From UPXZ01 sp018055865 (lineage in GTDB: Bacteria > Bacteroidota > Bacteroidia > Bacteroidales > Paludibacteraceae), in assembly GCA_964292695.1 (NCBI GenBank), contig CAXYWB010000003.1:1-64000 (forward strand): a stretch of 64,000 bases of DNA. The letters run 5' to 3'. Below are positions 52,952 through 60,459 of the stretch, piece by piece; within the stretch, counting starts at the first letter, position 1; the number at the start of each line of letters is the position of its first letter. The notes under the pieces are model-generated. The model had not been told where the DNA came from. It did not search any database and worked only from the letters and a program-made list of their open reading frames with translations. The translations under genes and the position numbers were made by a program.

Positions 52952-53860
52952 TCAGGACTTTTCAGGCAGCCCGGCGGATTTGCTTTTAGCCAGATATTCG
53001 TTAAACAAAATTCCCGCTATGATTAGCAACAAGCCCGTTACGGTGGTGAAATATATTTTTTCTCCCAAAATAAAATGAATAAAGAACAACGAGAGGAAAG
53101 GTGAGAGGTAGCACAATTGGTTAATTAATACCGAATTATTGGTTTTTCGCAATGCTAAACCAAAGAATATAAAGGGGATAGCCATTTCGAAAAGTCCTGA
53201 ATAAATGCTGGCAATCATTCCTTTAGTTGAGTTAAGATTTATTTCGACAAACAAAGTGCCAATTAGCAAGTAAATCAGCCCGAAAAGAAAGCCTGCAAAC
53301 AAATTCACCGTATTGTCTGTTTGGGGATTTTTTTTGTTCAACAACCAGAAAGATGCCCAGATAAACGCACTGAAAAAGGCTAACAGAATGCCTGTAACAG
53401 AGATATTTTCGCCCGTCAAACTTCCCGGTCCTAACGAAATAAGCACCACACCGGCAAATGAAACAGCCATCCCGACATATTTTATTCCGGGTATATGTTG
53501 CCGGGTAAATACAGCCAGCATTATGGTGAGCAGAATAGGCCAGAAGTAATTGATGGGCTGAGCAATTTGTGCCGGAAGCAGTTCGTACGATTTGAAAAGT
53601 ACGAGGTAATAAAAAGCAGGGTTGAGAAATCCGCTCAGGGCATAGGTAAGCCAGTTTTTTACTGTAAGCTTTTTCAGCAGATGCCAGTTGCCCTGCAACG
53701 TGATTACTGCTGCAAAAACCACCAATGCAGTGGCTGTAGCTACAAGCAGCAATTCGTAGTAGGTGAATTCGTGCAGCGCTGTTTTGAAAGCAGTTGCCAC
53801 AGTTGACCAGCTCAGTACTGTAATTGCTACGAAAAGAAGTGCTTTGTTGGTGTCTTTCAT
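52952..53860 (-). CDS. EamA-family (DMT) transporter
   Basis: A 302-residue inner-membrane protein with about ten helices in two EamA halves (about 8-140 and 150-290; AQPINYFWPILLTIMLAVF and NQLCYLSPFLSLFFIHFILGEKIY are typical conserved ends). It probably exports or imports a small metabolite; substrate unknown. It follows the LolA-like gene after 181 nt, with repeat elements at both ends of that gap, so co-transcription is uncertain. Confidence 0.88.
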   Translation of the reverse strand: MKDTNKALLFVAITVLSWSTVATAFKTALHEFTYYELLLVATATALVVFAAVITLQGNWHLLKKLTVKNWLTYALSGFLNPAFYYLVLFKSYELLPAQIAQPINYFWPILLTIMLAVFTRQHIPGIKYVGMAVSFAGVVLISLGPGSLTGENISVTGILLAFFSAFIWASFWLLNKKNPQTDNTVNLFAGFLFGLIYLLIGTLFVEINLNSTKGMIASIYSGLFEMAIPFIFFGLALRKTNNSVLINQLCYLSPFLSLFFIHFILGEKIYFTTVTGLLLIIAGILFNEYLAKSKSAGLPEKS

Positions 53861-53869
53861 AATTGCGCC

Positions 53870-53915
53870 TTGCCCCCTAACCCCCTAAAAATGGTTTGCC
53901 CCCTAACCCCCTAAA
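53870..53915. repeat. Two direct copies of the CCCCCTAACCCCCTAAA element
   Basis: TTGCCCCCTAACCCCCTAAA at 53870-53889 and again at 53896-53915. First copies of a repeat family spread over 53.87-57.70 kb. Confidence 0.85.
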
Positions 53916-54011
53916 GGAGGAATTTTCGTGCTATGATTAAAAAAAGAGGTTCTATAAATATTTTTTTAATGATTTTTTTTAATGAACGAAATCTCACCAA
54001 TGCAACAAATT

Positions 54012-54033
54012 CCCCCTTTAGGGGGTTAGGGGG
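54012..54033. repeat. Inverted copy of the CCCCCTAACCCCCTAAA element
   Basis: CCCCCTTTAGGGGGTTAGGGGG: contains the palindrome and is the reverse complement of the copies at 53870-53915, about 100 bp away, so the intergenic region could fold into one large hairpin. It ends 8 nt after the LolA-like stop codon. Confidence 0.85.
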
Positions 54034-54041
54034 CCGATTTA

Positions 54042-54782
54042 TTATTTCAAATTCCCTTTATTAAACACGCTTTCGGGGATGTTGGCATCCAGTTGTACCG
54101 AAGTGATGGTCATGCGTGTTCCTTTGCCGTCTTTGAGCATGTCTTTGTACACAAACACTTTCGGATACCAGCGGTTTTGCACTTTTTCTACCTGAGAAAA
54201 TGAAATTTGTTTGAGCAATTTTCCGCTTTTAGCGAAAAGTTGTGCTTGTAGCAACACATTTCGTTCCTGATCCACCCATACTTTCTGAGAATAATAATTT
54301 ACCTCCGGGACTATAGCTTTAAGCGTCAGAATCCAGCATTTGCGTCCATCCATGATTTCCTCGCCGGTCACTTCAGCTTTGTACTGCTCGGTCATTTTCT
54401 TGTCGGACATCATATCTTCGTAGGATAAGTCGCTGCCCATCACCGACTGGCGCAGCATGTGCCCCGAAATCTGGATGGTGCGGTCGGTCGAGGGCGAATA
54501 AATCCAGAGCTGATTGTTCATTTTCAGCATTTTAGTACCTTTCTCGCGGGCAGGAGCCAGGTATTCCGTGAAGGATTTTTTATCGCCTACCGTCCACGAT
54601 TTCATTTCCATGGTTCGGGTAGCACGTGCACTGCTGATTTCCATTTTGGCAGTAATAATCTGCGACTTGGCTGTCATATTCTGATCTACTTTGTCCAGAA
54701 TGGTGTTTGCATCCGGTGATTTTTGAGCATTTGCACTAAAAATCGCAATCAAAAAGAACAAGTTGAAAAATAAATGTTTCAT
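54042..54782 (-). CDS. LolA-like outer membrane lipoprotein-sorting protein
   Basis: The 246-residue protein has a cleavable signal peptide (about 1-19, no lipobox Cys) and a LolA/LolB-type beta fold: ILDKVDQNMTAKSQIITAKMEI, SWTVGDKKSFTEYLAPAREKGTKMLKM, NQLWIYSPSTDRTIQISGHMLRQSVMGSDLSYEDMM and a VYKDMLKDGKGTRMTI end. This is the LolA_like group named outer membrane lipoprotein-sorting protein (PF17131 as I recall), usually encoded beside RND or ABC permeases rather than being the housekeeping LolA. Here it is the last member of the cluster with an ATPase, two permeases and an outer-membrane barrel: a likely periplasmic carrier for lipid or lipoprotein. Confidence 0.87.
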   Translation of the reverse strand: MKHLFFNLFFLIAIFSANAQKSPDANTILDKVDQNMTAKSQIITAKMEISSARATRTMEMKSWTVGDKKSFTEYLAPAREKGTKMLKMNNQLWIYSPSTDRTIQISGHMLRQSVMGSDLSYEDMMSDKKMTEQYKAEVTGEEIMDGRKCWILTLKAIVPEVNYYSQKVWVDQERNVLLQAQLFAKSGKLLKQISFSQVEKVQNRWYPKVFVYKDMLKDGKGTRMTITSVQLDANIPESVFNKGNLK

Positions 54783-54796
54783 AGTTTAATGTATTG

Positions 54797-54823
54797 ACCC
54801 CCCTGAATCCCCCATCGGGGGAC
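54797..54823. repeat. CCCCC...GGGGG palindromic element
   Basis: A CCCCCCTGAATCCCCC half followed by GGGGGAC. Degenerate member of the family, in the gap between permease 1 and the LolA-like gene. Confidence 0.7.
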
Positions 54824-54910
54824 TTTTTGATGAGTGCAAATTTTTTTTTATTGTAAGTCTAATCAAAGATTTTGTTATTAAACATGTATGTTGGAAAATG
54901 CATTCTTTAA

Positions 54911-54936
54911 GTCCCCCTTCGGGAGATTTAGAGGGC
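54911..54936. repeat. Inverted degenerate element
   Basis: GTCCCCCTTCGGGAGATTTAGAGGGC, opposite orientation to the copy at 54797, directly beside the stop codon of permease 1. Confidence 0.7.
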
Positions 54937-54938
54937 AG

Positions 54939-56210
54939 TTAACTCTCCAGCTCCTTGAACAGATTGGCAGTCTGGCGTTTGTAAACTCCGATTCCGGCAA
55001 GCATGGCACCAATAACTGTAGATAATAATCCCGGAATAAAACCGATATAATAGGTTGTAGAGTTGATAAGCGATTTAAATACAGATGGCATCATCATATT
55101 CGAATTTTTCATCATTCCTGTGGTATCAATTCCATATCGCTGCATCAACCACGATAATCCCAGCCCAATTATTGTACCAAAAAAAGAACCGATAACACCA
55201 ACTAACAATGCTTCACCAATAAGCGAACGGTAAATTTCGTGTTTATTTTCACCAATAGCAAGTCGCAAACCAAATTCGCCATAGCGTCGTAATCCGCCTA
55301 CAAGACCGGCATTCCAAAGCACAACTGACATGGCAAAAACAAATATAAAAATTACAATAAATTGAGCATTTTCAGAATAAGCAATCATGAAATCCATTCC
55401 ACTCACTTTACTCATGGGCGCCATCGTAATCGAAAATTTATCTTCATTTTCAGTAAATTTACTATTAAAATTGTCCGCTAATTTCTCAGCTCTCGAATTA
55501 TCGTAAGCCGATCCGGTAAAAAATCCCAGTACTTCGCCGGATGCATCTTCCATATTTAACGCAGCTCTTACATCTTCAATATCGGCTATTATCAATCCTT
55601 TATCCAAAAATTCGGTGCCAAAATGCAAAGTACCGCAAACGTTGAAATTATACATGGCCATATCGCCATACATAGTATTGGATATTAAAGTTACATCATC
55701 GCCGGTTTTCAAATTCATTTTTCTAAATAGCTCATTTGAAATCAAAACTTCGCCTTTCTTCTCCGGAAACCTGCCTGTCAATAGTTTGTTTTTCAAATCC
55801 ATTCGCTCAGTTTCATCATTACTTCCAAGTATATGAATACCAATGCCCATTACATTTCCCTGCGACTGTGTGAAACCGGCACTATCGGGTGCATCGAGCA
55901 ATCCTCCAAACTGTATTCGTTCGGTCCAGGTAATATCCGGATAGGTATCATGCATTGTTTTCAAAACGTTCTTAACATCAGTAATTGCATAATCGTTTGG
56001 CAGTTGCGATTGATTTTCACGGTAAGCTACGGTGGTAACTTTCACATGTCCCGACGTAAATTTGGCAGTTGTTTCAATACTGTCGGCAAATATCCCGTTC
56101 ATATACGCCTGTAGAAACACAGTCATCATTACACCGATGGTTACAACAATTATTGGTAAAAGACTTCGGCTTTTATCTCGCAATAATCCGTTTAATAAGA
56201 ATTTTATCAT
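54939..56210 (-). CDS. FtsX-type ABC permease 1
   Basis: A 423-residue inner-membrane permease of the MacB/LolC-LolE superfamily: helix 1 (about 15-35), a MacB-type periplasmic core domain (about 40-270), and three C-terminal helices (about 285-310, 335-360, 385-410) with RRYGEFGLRLAIGENKHEIYRSL in the coupling loop. Same length as permease 2, so the two probably form the LolC/LolE-like heterodimer for the ATPase upstream. No DUF-like extra domains are seen. Confidence 0.9.
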   Translation of the reverse strand: MIKFLLNGLLRDKSRSLLPIIVVTIGVMMTVFLQAYMNGIFADSIETTAKFTSGHVKVTTVAYRENQSQLPNDYAITDVKNVLKTMHDTYPDITWTERIQFGGLLDAPDSAGFTQSQGNVMGIGIHILGSNDETERMDLKNKLLTGRFPEKKGEVLISNELFRKMNLKTGDDVTLISNTMYGDMAMYNFNVCGTLHFGTEFLDKGLIIADIEDVRAALNMEDASGEVLGFFTGSAYDNSRAEKLADNFNSKFTENEDKFSITMAPMSKVSGMDFMIAYSENAQFIVIFIFVFAMSVVLWNAGLVGGLRRYGEFGLRLAIGENKHEIYRSLIGEALLVGVIGSFFGTIIGLGLSWLMQRYGIDTTGMMKNSNMMMPSVFKSLINSTTYYIGFIPGLLSTVIGAMLAGIGVYKRQTANLFKELES

Positions 56211-56215
56211 AATTT

Positions 56216-56292
56216 ACCCCCAACCCCCTAAAGGGGACTTTAAGTTAGTATTGATACCCCTAGCCCCTAAAGGGAACTAAGTTAGTATTGAT
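56216..56292. repeat. Tandem direct repeat of an extended palindromic element
   Basis: Two head-to-tail units, 56216-56255 and 56256-56292: a CCCCTAAAGGG core followed by ACT..AAGTTAGTATTGAT. They fill the gap between the two permease genes. Confidence 0.85.
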
Positions 56293-56338
56293 TTCATTAA
56301 AATTTAAACCCCTACTCCTTATAAGAAACTTGGTCTTG

Positions 56339-56361
56339 AAGCCCCTTTAGGGGTTTGGGGT
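56339..56361. repeat. Inverted CCCCTTTAGGGG element
   Basis: AAGCCCCTTTAGGGGTTTGGGGTC, opposite orientation to the copies at 56216-56292, ending 11 nt from the permease 2 stop codon. Confidence 0.85.
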
Positions 56362-56371
56362 CATTCTTTTT

Positions 56372-57643
56372 TTACAATGCTTTTCCCCTGATAGCTTCAG
56401 TTGGAATCATTCGGGCAATTTTACGCGCCGGTAAATAGCTGACTACAGCTGTTACGATAAGAATGAAAATCATAGTTCCGATAACAAGTCCCGGAGTAAC
56501 CGATACATACATCGTGTCACCCATGGCTATACCCATTTCATTCGCATCCATGTTGAACGAAATACCCTTGGTTACCATATACCATAGTAAAGGGGTTCCC
56601 CAAACAGCACCTAATACAAAAGCAAGTATTGCATTGAAAGTTCCTTCGAGCGTAAAATGCCACATCACTTCTTTTGGGGTCATTCCAAGCGCCACGAGTG
56701 TTCCTATTTCGCGTTGCCGACGGAAAATTGAAAGTGTTTGTGTATCAAAAATGGCCAGCATGGCCAGCAGCAGAAATATAAAATACATAACACTTGTTCC
56801 TGCCGATTTGGTTTCTACCAATAATCGGGTAGATTCGGTAAGTTTATCCACATCATTGAAATTCCAGCCTGACAAATCGATAATTTCTGTTTTGGGTGAC
56901 TTAATCAGGTAATTAGCACAATCTTCCTGTAAAGTCATTTTTTGCAACTGTGCCAATGGCAACCACAAAATACCATTATCCACGCTCGGTACGGATGTTT
57001 TAAAGATTCCTGCAATCTGAATATCAGTTGCTTCAAATGTTCCGTTTTTGTCACGCCATCTTAGTGTCACCACATCGCCCGGTTTCAATCCGCTTTGTCT
57101 GGCCATAAATGCTCCCATTATTGCTGAAATTACCGTTGAATCATTTTTCATATCAGCCGTTGGTAATTTCAGGATTTGCTGTTCCGGACGGATTCCTTTC
57201 AGCAACACTCCTTTCATTCTTCCATTAGGATAAATGCTGCCCTGGGTAATAAGAACAGGTTCGATTAAATGATTATCAATATCTTTCTTAAACACGGTAG
57301 GGATTTTAACGGCGCTTGAGTCGAGCGAAAATGGATCGTAAGGATCATAATTCTCCTGCCAGTACTGACCATCGGCAATTTCCCATTTCACGGTGTCATC
57401 TACGGCTTGTGTACTCCATCCTTTTAATAATCCCTGCATTAAAATTATCAATACAAAAGAAATGGAAAGTACAAATACATTCAATCCTGTTTTTAACCCG
57501 TTGCCTACCAGGCTTCTGAACGCGGTTTTAAATAAGACCCCGGTACTCCGAAAAGAACCCCTAACCCCTAAAGGGGAACTTGCATCTTTCCCCTGAAGTG
57601 GATTTGAGTTGGTAAAGTCGATATTTTTATTAATTTTGCTCAT
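56372..57643 (-). CDS. FtsX-type ABC permease 2, with a repeat-derived N-terminal segment
   Basis: A 423-residue permease of the same build as permease 1: helix 1 (about 53-73, VFVLSISFVLIILMQGLL), MacB-like periplasmic domain (about 80-290) and three C-terminal helices, with RRQREIGTLVALGMTPKEVMWHF in the coupling loop. The first ~35 residues are unusual: residues 23-29, SPLGVRG, are encoded by a CCCCTAAAGGGG palindromic element (57558-57580). Related permeases begin close to FKTAFRSLVGNGLKTGLN, so this leader is an add-on unless a non-ATG start is used inside it. Confidence 0.88.
   Translation of the reverse strand: MSKINKNIDFTNSNPLQGKDASSPLGVRGSFRSTGVLFKTAFRSLVGNGLKTGLNVFVLSISFVLIILMQGLLKGWSTQAVDDTVKWEIADGQYWQENYDPYDPFSLDSSAVKIPTVFKKDIDNHLIEPVLITQGSIYPNGRMKGVLLKGIRPEQQILKLPTADMKNDSTVISAIMGAFMARQSGLKPGDVVTLRWRDKNGTFEATDIQIAGIFKTSVPSVDNGILWLPLAQLQKMTLQEDCANYLIKSPKTEIIDLSGWNFNDVDKLTESTRLLVETKSAGTSVMYFIFLLLAMLAIFDTQTLSIFRRQREIGTLVALGMTPKEVMWHFTLEGTFNAILAFVLGAVWGTPLLWYMVTKGISFNMDANEMGIAMGDTMYVSVTPGLVIGTMIFILIVTAVVSYLPARKIARMIPTEAIRGKAL
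57558..57580. repeat. Palindromic element inside the permease 2 coding region
   Basis: CCCCTAACCCCTAAAGGGGAACT, read in frame on the minus strand as SPLGVRG. Confidence 0.8.
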
Positions 57644-57677
57644 AATTCAAATTTTCAGTAATCAATTGTATTATCTC

Positions 57678-58388
57678 TTACTCCCCTTTAGGGGACGGGG
57701 GTGTGATTTTTTTATCTTCCACCACTTTACCATCTTCCAGTTTTATAATTCTTTTCAAATAACCAATTACTTTTTCGTCGTGTGTGGCAAAAATAAAACT
57801 GGTCTTTAATTCTTCATTCAGTTTCAGCATCATTTTCAGGATATTGTGCGAATTTGCCGAATCAAGATTAGCTGTAGGTTCGTCGGCAAGCACAAGTACC
57901 GGGCGTTTTACCATAGCTCTTGCGATAGCTACCCGTTGACATTCGCCGCCCGAAAGTTGTGCCGGACGTGAATTCACTTTATCGGTAAGACCCAACCATT
58001 CAAGTGCTTCCATGACCCGTTTTTTACGTTCACCTGCCGACATATTCAGCAAAAGCAAAGGAAATTCAACATTCTCAAACACGGTATAAACCGGTAACAA
58101 ATTGTAATTCTGGAAAATGAAACCCAATTCTTCCTTTCTTAACTTTGCAGCCTGTTTCAGTGTCAACCGACCGACTGATTTCCCCAACACCATCACTTCA
58201 CCTTCAGTAGGCACATCCAGAGAACCAATAATATTCAAAAGAGTGGTTTTACCCGAACCGCTGGGTCCGACAAATCCGGTAAATTCGCCTTCCGTAAATT
58301 GCAAATTCACACCATTGAGCGCTGTGAAAGATCCTGTACCGACAGGAAATTTTTTAACTAAGTTTTTTACTTCTACGATTGTCTTCAT
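57678..58388 (-). CDS. ABC transporter ATP-binding protein (LolD/MacB type)
   Basis: From MKTIVEVKNLV (58388) the protein has 236 residues: Walker A GPSGSGKTT, Q-loop FIFQNYNLLPV, signature LSGGECQRVAIARA, Walker B LVLADEPTANLD, and the His switch FATHDEKV. This is the LolD/MacB-like subfamily that drives FtsX-type permeases by mechanotransmission. The frame opens at 58442, but the ATG at 58388 gives the family N-terminus. The last eight residues, TPPSPKGE, and the stop are encoded by a palindromic repeat element (57681-57702). Permease 2 follows 34 nt later. Confidence 0.93.
   Translation of the reverse strand: MKTIVEVKNLVKKFPVGTGSFTALNGVNLQFTEGEFTGFVGPSGSGKTTLLNIIGSLDVPTEGEVMVLGKSVGRLTLKQAAKLRKEELGFIFQNYNLLPVYTVFENVEFPLLLLNMSAGERKKRVMEALEWLGLTDKVNSRPAQLSGGECQRVAIARAMVKRPVLVLADEPTANLDSANSHNILKMMLKLNEELKTSFIFATHDEKVIGYLKRIIKLEDGKVVEDKKITPPSPKGE
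57681..57702. repeat. Palindromic element forming the ATPase C-terminus
   Basis: CTCCCCTTTAGGGGACGGGGGT; on the minus strand it encodes PPSPKGE directly before TAA. Confidence 0.8.
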
Positions 58389-58445
58389 ATTATTTTCATT
58401 TGAAAAGTCTTTACTCTTTGTTTTGCAAGTGGGTGTGGCCACTTG

Positions 58446-59660
58446 TTAAAAATTATAGCTCACCATTAACTGAATGCCTTTACCCGAAAATAAGTTTTTA
58501 CTGTTTGCCTGAAATGAAAGTAGTTGGGAATTGGCAGGATTCCAGAATCCGATTGCAAAAATGCTCCATTTATCGTAAGTACGGCTCCAGCTTGCATAAT
58601 TAAAAAGCATATTTTGTCCCGGCACATAAAATAACATCAACGAAATATTATCCATAATAGAGAGTGAATAAGTAAACATTGAACCTAACAAATTAAGCGC
58701 AGTTCCTTCAACGAAAAAACGATCACCTGTATGAAAGCGAAGATATTCCACAGTAGCTCCCAAACCACTTCCAACAGGGAATGTATAATCGACACCTACA
58801 TTCCACATATCCTGAAAACGGGGAATCATGATATTATTTTGTTCGGTAATGGTTGTCGAACTTTCGAACCAAACACCCGCACCGATATCCCATTTTCCAT
58901 CCAAACCAATTCGCGATTCATTAAGCACCTGATAATCGTTCCATTTGCTTGATAATAAATTTATAGCATGTACTTTTCTATAATTCGTACTTAATCCCAA
59001 TTCTCCTTTTAACACAGGCAATTCCACTCTTCCTCCCAGTTCAGGCTTCCATTGTTCGGTGCCGTTAAATTCCCATCCTTTTCGGTTTTTGTTTCCAATC
59101 AAACCCCAGACCCAGATATTGGCATTATTTTCAAAAAAGTACTTTCCCAACAGACCATAAACGCCATTTGTCAACTTCAGCGGATCACGCACATCCATTT
59201 CGTCGAACCACATCAGCGGTCTAAACATTTTTGCGCTTCCAAAGTTAATTTTCTGCAATCCACCCCGTATTTCCCATCGGTCTGTGGAATACCTCAACCA
59301 TACCCGGTAAGGGCTTATTTCACCATTTTTGGAAGAATAATCAAGACCGGTAAAGTTGAGTGTACCGTTGAGGTGGAGCGATGCTTCAAAATCCAGTTTC
59401 GAATGTTTGCCGGTATTAAAATTGCCAAGTAACGATGGTACAAACCTGCCTCCGGTCTGAATGTGTGCCGGGTTGGAAAATTGGAAAACCGACCAGCCGG
59501 TGATTTGACCGCCGAGTGAAACAGTATTTCCGGAATTATCCTGATTGGGAAGTGAACTATCAACCACTTCGGGTGACTTATTATGCAACGAATCAGCCCT
59601 TTCCTGAGCATTTACAAGAAAAACAGGTAGAAAAATGAGCAGGAATGAAAGCCTTTTCAT
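58446..59660 (-). CDS. Predicted outer-membrane beta-barrel protein of the ABC cluster
   Basis: The 404-residue protein has a signal peptide (about 1-18) and alternating hydrophobic/polar strands rich in Trp, Tyr, Phe, Asn and Gly, ending GIQLMVSYNF with a terminal aromatic, as outer-membrane barrels do. I do not recognise a named family. It is first in a same-strand run with the ATPase, two permeases and the LolA-like protein, so a role as the outer-membrane end of that system is a reasonable inference. No -7 box with good spacing is seen; an ATGCAA-N19-TTGCAT dyad lies at 59697-59727. Confidence 0.72.
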   Translation of the reverse strand: MKRLSFLLIFLPVFLVNAQERADSLHNKSPEVVDSSLPNQDNSGNTVSLGGQITGWSVFQFSNPAHIQTGGRFVPSLLGNFNTGKHSKLDFEASLHLNGTLNFTGLDYSSKNGEISPYRVWLRYSTDRWEIRGGLQKINFGSAKMFRPLMWFDEMDVRDPLKLTNGVYGLLGKYFFENNANIWVWGLIGNKNRKGWEFNGTEQWKPELGGRVELPVLKGELGLSTNYRKVHAINLLSSKWNDYQVLNESRIGLDGKWDIGAGVWFESSTTITEQNNIMIPRFQDMWNVGVDYTFPVGSGLGATVEYLRFHTGDRFFVEGTALNLLGSMFTYSLSIMDNISLMLFYVPGQNMLFNYASWSRTYDKWSIFAIGFWNPANSQLLSFQANSKNLFSGKGIQLMVSYNF

Positions 59661-59963
59661 AATTTATAAGCATAAGAATATCAGCCGTAAAGTTACATGC
59701 AAATAGTGAATATTATTACCGTTGCATATAATATTTTTCATATAATTCATTGCAGTAAAGTCAAAATAATATTTTAAGTATGCTTTGATTTTATTTCCTT
59801 AAAATTATCATTACTTTTGTGTGTTCATTCAAGTACATATTAATGAGATGAAAAAGCCATGCCAATGTACTTTTGACATACAAGGGAATGTTTAATGGTG
59901 TAGCTTGTCCCGATTTATCGGGATTCCATGTGACCTTAATGTAAAAAATAAAAAAATAATCGT
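59661..59963. other. Divergent regulatory region, barrel gene / recX
   Basis: 303 nt without a supported gene. It holds an ATGCAA-N19-TTGCAT dyad (59697-59727) on the barrel side, two TACTTTTG boxes facing recX (59812-59819 and 59868-59875) and a CCCGATTTATCGGG inverted repeat in the recX leader. Confidence 0.5.
59812..59819 (+). promoter_or_regulatory. Candidate -7 box of recX
   Basis: TACTTTTG, with TTTG at 59784-59787 (24-nt spacer, slightly long). A second TACTTTTG lies at 59868-59875. Which one is used cannot be told. Confidence 0.4.
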
Positions 59964-60425
59964 ATGAAAAAACAGTATACCTTCAATGAACTGCTTCAAA
60001 AGGCAGCATCCTATTGCTCAATATCAGAGCATTGCAGTTCGGAAGTAGAGCAGAAATTAATTGCCTGGGGTGTTGAGGAACCGGACAGAAAAAAAATAGT
60101 AGCTCAGTTGATTGCCGATGATTTTATTAACGAGAAACGTTTCGCCAGGGCATTTGTGCGAGATAAATTTCATTTGAATAAATGGGGAAAGATAAAAATC
60201 ACAATGGCACTCCGCGAAAAAGGAATTGATAAAGAGTTGATTAACAGTTCGATGAGTGTTATTGACGATGGTGAATACGAAGAAATGCTGGCATCACTGC
60301 TTAAAGCGAAGGTCAAATCCATCAAATACGAGTTCGAATACGAAAAGCAGGGAAAATTATTCCGTTTCGCTCAAAGTCGCGGATTCGAAAATCAGGTGAT
60401 CGACCGGATTATTCGGAATATATAG
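59964..60425 (+). CDS. recX: Regulatory protein RecX
   Basis: RecX binds RecA filaments and limits recombinase activity. The 153-residue, all-helical protein shows the three-helix repeats with YCSISEHCSSEVEQKLIAWG, LIADDFINEKRFARAFVRDKFHLNKWGKIKI and LREKGIDKELI; highly charged. recA is not adjacent. Leader of about 90-140 nt with an inverted repeat. Confidence 0.92.
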   Translation: MKKQYTFNELLQKAASYCSISEHCSSEVEQKLIAWGVEEPDRKKIVAQLIADDFINEKRFARAFVRDKFHLNKWGKIKITMALREKGIDKELINSSMSVIDDGEYEEMLASLLKAKVKSIKYEFEYEKQGKLFRFAQSRGFENQVIDRIIRNI

Positions 60426-60459
60426 ACATAAAGACAAAAGACAACCAAAAAATCAACAA

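Noticed and set aside
59844..59892. 15-codon frame (MKKPCQCTF...) in the recX leader as a possible leader peptide
   Set aside because: Too short to judge; overlaps a candidate -7 box and has no regulatory codon run.
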